Shown here: positions 63,501 to 64,000 of the stretch, one piece after another
How the letters are laid out: each line of letters begins with the position of its first letter
Position numbering within the stretch: position 1 is the first letter of the stretch
Source of the DNA: Massilia forsythiae
Lineage (GTDB): Bacteria > Pseudomonadota > Gammaproteobacteria > Burkholderiales > Burkholderiaceae_D
DNA: 64,000 nt
Assembly (NCBI RefSeq): GCF_012849555.1
Contig: NZ_CP051685.1
Span: 1,116,001-1,180,000 of the forward strand
Direction: 5' to 3'
The notes under the pieces: generated by a model
What the model saw: the letters and a program-made list of their open reading frames with translations, nothing else
The model's database searches: none
Told to the model about the DNA's origin: nothing
Made by a program: the position numbers and the translations under genes

Positions 63501-64000
63501 GCCATACGCATCGTAGGTGATGCGATTGTTCTGCGCGGTCAGTACCTGTCCGGCAGTCGAGATCGTCTGTTCCAGCACGTGGTTACCGGCCAGATCGTAT
63601 TTGTAAACCGTGACAAGGCCGACGCCCTGGTCGTCGATACGTGCAAGCAAGCCGTAATCGTAGGTATAAAAAATCTTCTGGGCACCGGTATTCTGGCGCG
63701 CGGTCGATTCTTGGTAAATCAGGTGTCCCTGGCCATCGTACTGGTACTGCACCGTCGCGCCGCCCTGGTCCACGTGGCTCATCACATGGCCGAAGGCATC
63801 GCTCTGCCAGCTCATGGTCTTGCCGGCGCCGTCCATTTCTGCAGTCTTGTGACCGTACGCATCGTAGACCCATCTCGTCCGGTTTCCGGCGTTGTCGATC
63901 TGGGCGATGACGTTGCCGGCCAGGTCGTAGCGGGTGATATTGGTAATCTCCGGACGACGGGTAGTACCCTGCTGCGCATAGCTGGTGGTGCGGTAGCGGC
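60546..64000 (-). CDS. Second giant YD/RHS-repeat polymorphic toxin, putative HNH/ENDO VII-type nuclease tip (5' end outside the window)
   Basis: The frame is open from the right edge to TAA at 60546, about 1150 codons. The YD-repeat part closely parallels the other RHS protein (YDLAGNVIAQIDNAGNRTRW). It is followed by the same LysM (HYVQQGDTLKSIAKAVWGDA) and the same Ala/Gly-rich hydrophobic part (DSFSWGEVFTSAVGNAVTGG). The two proteins diverge near nt 61700. The new tip of about 385 residues contains helical stretches and ends with SYSDVQGHHPHQQASRS, NYNPRNAVAVADD and NHDAISAEQRRLNAEYA, a His-rich pattern like HNH/ENDO VII-superfamily toxin nucleases. Nuclease assignment is moderate; the RHS call is firm. 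Confidence 0.85.
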   Translation of the reverse strand, partial: RYRTTSYAQQGTTRRPEITNITRYDLAGNVIAQIDNAGNRTRWVYDAYGHKTAEMDGAGKTMSWQSDAFGHVMSHVDQGGATVQYQYDGQGHLIYQESTARQNTGAQKIFYTYDYGLLARIDDQGVGLVTVYKYDLAGNHVLEQTISTAGQVLTAQNNRITYDAYGRMSQVEDDFFKVNMEYDSNGNRTRVTTHYVNSNKQAVDTDVWNTYDSMNREVIANGIKANGSISMGSKGHSLTYDSLGRRATDTYYYKNAQNNTVPTTERFAYDTLGRLATVTRDGVVIEERFYDEFGRVVKSGPKRNESESRMKELGVPTNYKTYHYNAAGKVDRIKLFNLKADKLDDIYYRPIQSHPNAGYDGAGNLIQYVQVPADSLGNASRHSEYTTTYTYFDSAKEVQVVGKIDKVTQTTITTLDANGSVIGVIDNSATNKNRTFINDAAGRVLLTNQGGKTERTLIVNGEVLGSNSDQADPSNFANGYQSALSGANLASPTIHYVQQGDTLKSIAKAVWGDANLWYLIANANNLDVDSVLTEGQTLKLPPRANVVHNDAGTFTPYNAQQAIGDTSPTLPLPPAQSSKSGGSCAKKLIVAAVSIAVVWATSGLGSFVAGALGSVAGQVTGIALGVRDSFSWGEVFTSAVGNAVTGGLGKASSPLDAAKNAAISNAVSQGVGVVVGVQDRFDWKGVVASAISAGVSSNVASSRMLSGINEIARSTIAQTAGQTVATVATGGKLELKSIVADAFGNALGTALGKSISTTIEESRANSRLIDTLNRSGTPYVLNENGRAIADPRYRASFNFVQGAVQGGATLEQIQQATVALADPISRLDAAPGDFSESEIGSRVAHAFRNDSSPIASHGLDQLSNDSIEQRSEGYSETINGEYIGPSGQSIISETVLGASQLLSEFADFYSEHQLVATATYAGIKAVIGGGPVKTVAMEVARVSLESAVGDVTGAISTFAQIQARDYVTDLAERKKWNFSFSVHGYEVEIGPNEIGRFAGNVVGSVVDTVLNKGVDALVNRGITVNNIIERQQVGPHTVGSYSDVQGHHPHQQASRSNNENYNPRNAVAVADDGTYNHDAISAEQRRLNAEYARTQKVYTLEAEEKIQVEAMIKGGIKRADAEEMLRISREELQRQDALNPTRTPGTRRGK

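Overview
The window looks like the chromosome of a high-GC betaproteobacterium of the Oxalobacteraceae (Massilia/Telluria/Duganella type). This is an inference from several signs: the rpe-gph-trpEGDC gene order, a PEP-CTERM gene, a DsbC/UbiH-type pair, dispersed short palindromic repeats, and giant YD-repeat proteins with a DUF4214 segment. No species-level marker such as rRNA is present.

Layout. 1-15.5 kb is housekeeping: a lipoprotein fragment, enoyl-CoA hydratase, an MFS exporter, mltA, apaG, then rpe-gph running into the tryptophan operon. A 28-codon Trp-rich leader peptide and an attenuator hairpin precede trpE, followed by trpG, trpD and trpC. Next come a TonB-like lipoprotein, an M61 peptidase, a MobA/MocA-like nucleotidyltransferase carrying an in-frame repeat element, a DsbC-like protein and a UbiH-family hydroxylase. 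At 15.6-16.7 kb a tRNA-Phe gene has its 3' half and terminator duplicated around an 887-bp unit that holds a frameshifted zeta-toxin-like kinase and a small partner gene. 16.8-39.4 kb is ordinary chromosome: DUF4242, a SWIM/SNF2 helicase, FdhA, a periplasmic binding protein with a hybrid histidine kinase and a membrane protein, M13 peptidase, PhnA, CAP protein, Ohr, an HD-GYP protein, catalase, a chemotaxis receptor and a thioesterase. 39.8-42.5 kb holds a sigma-54-type promoter sequence followed by a PEP-CTERM protein, a post-PEP-CTERM-1-type protein and a PA-domain metalloprotease.

42.6-64 kb is accessory. A second, identical tRNA-Phe is followed by nested transposon debris: a decayed IS5-type element interrupted by a MITE and by an IS3-family element. 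Then come two tandem giant YD/RHS-repeat genes, both on the minus strand. The complete one (about 4468 aa) ends in an N-acetylmuramidase (DUF3380-type) domain. It overlaps a downstream gene for a small secreted protein, a fitting periplasmic immunity protein. The second (5' end beyond the window) ends in a putative HNH/ENDO VII-type nuclease domain. It overlaps, as TAATG, a Cys-rich putative cytoplasmic immunity gene. Both share a backbone of YD repeats, a LysM domain, a Gly/Ala-rich hydrophobic segment and then a variable AT-richer tip. I read this as a two-warhead polymorphic toxin locus with an unknown export route. It is the most interesting part of the window.

Other points worth a second look are the trp attenuator, the tRNA-nested zeta cassette, the repeat-derived insert in the MobA-like protein, and the sigma-54 promoter of the PEP-CTERM gene.
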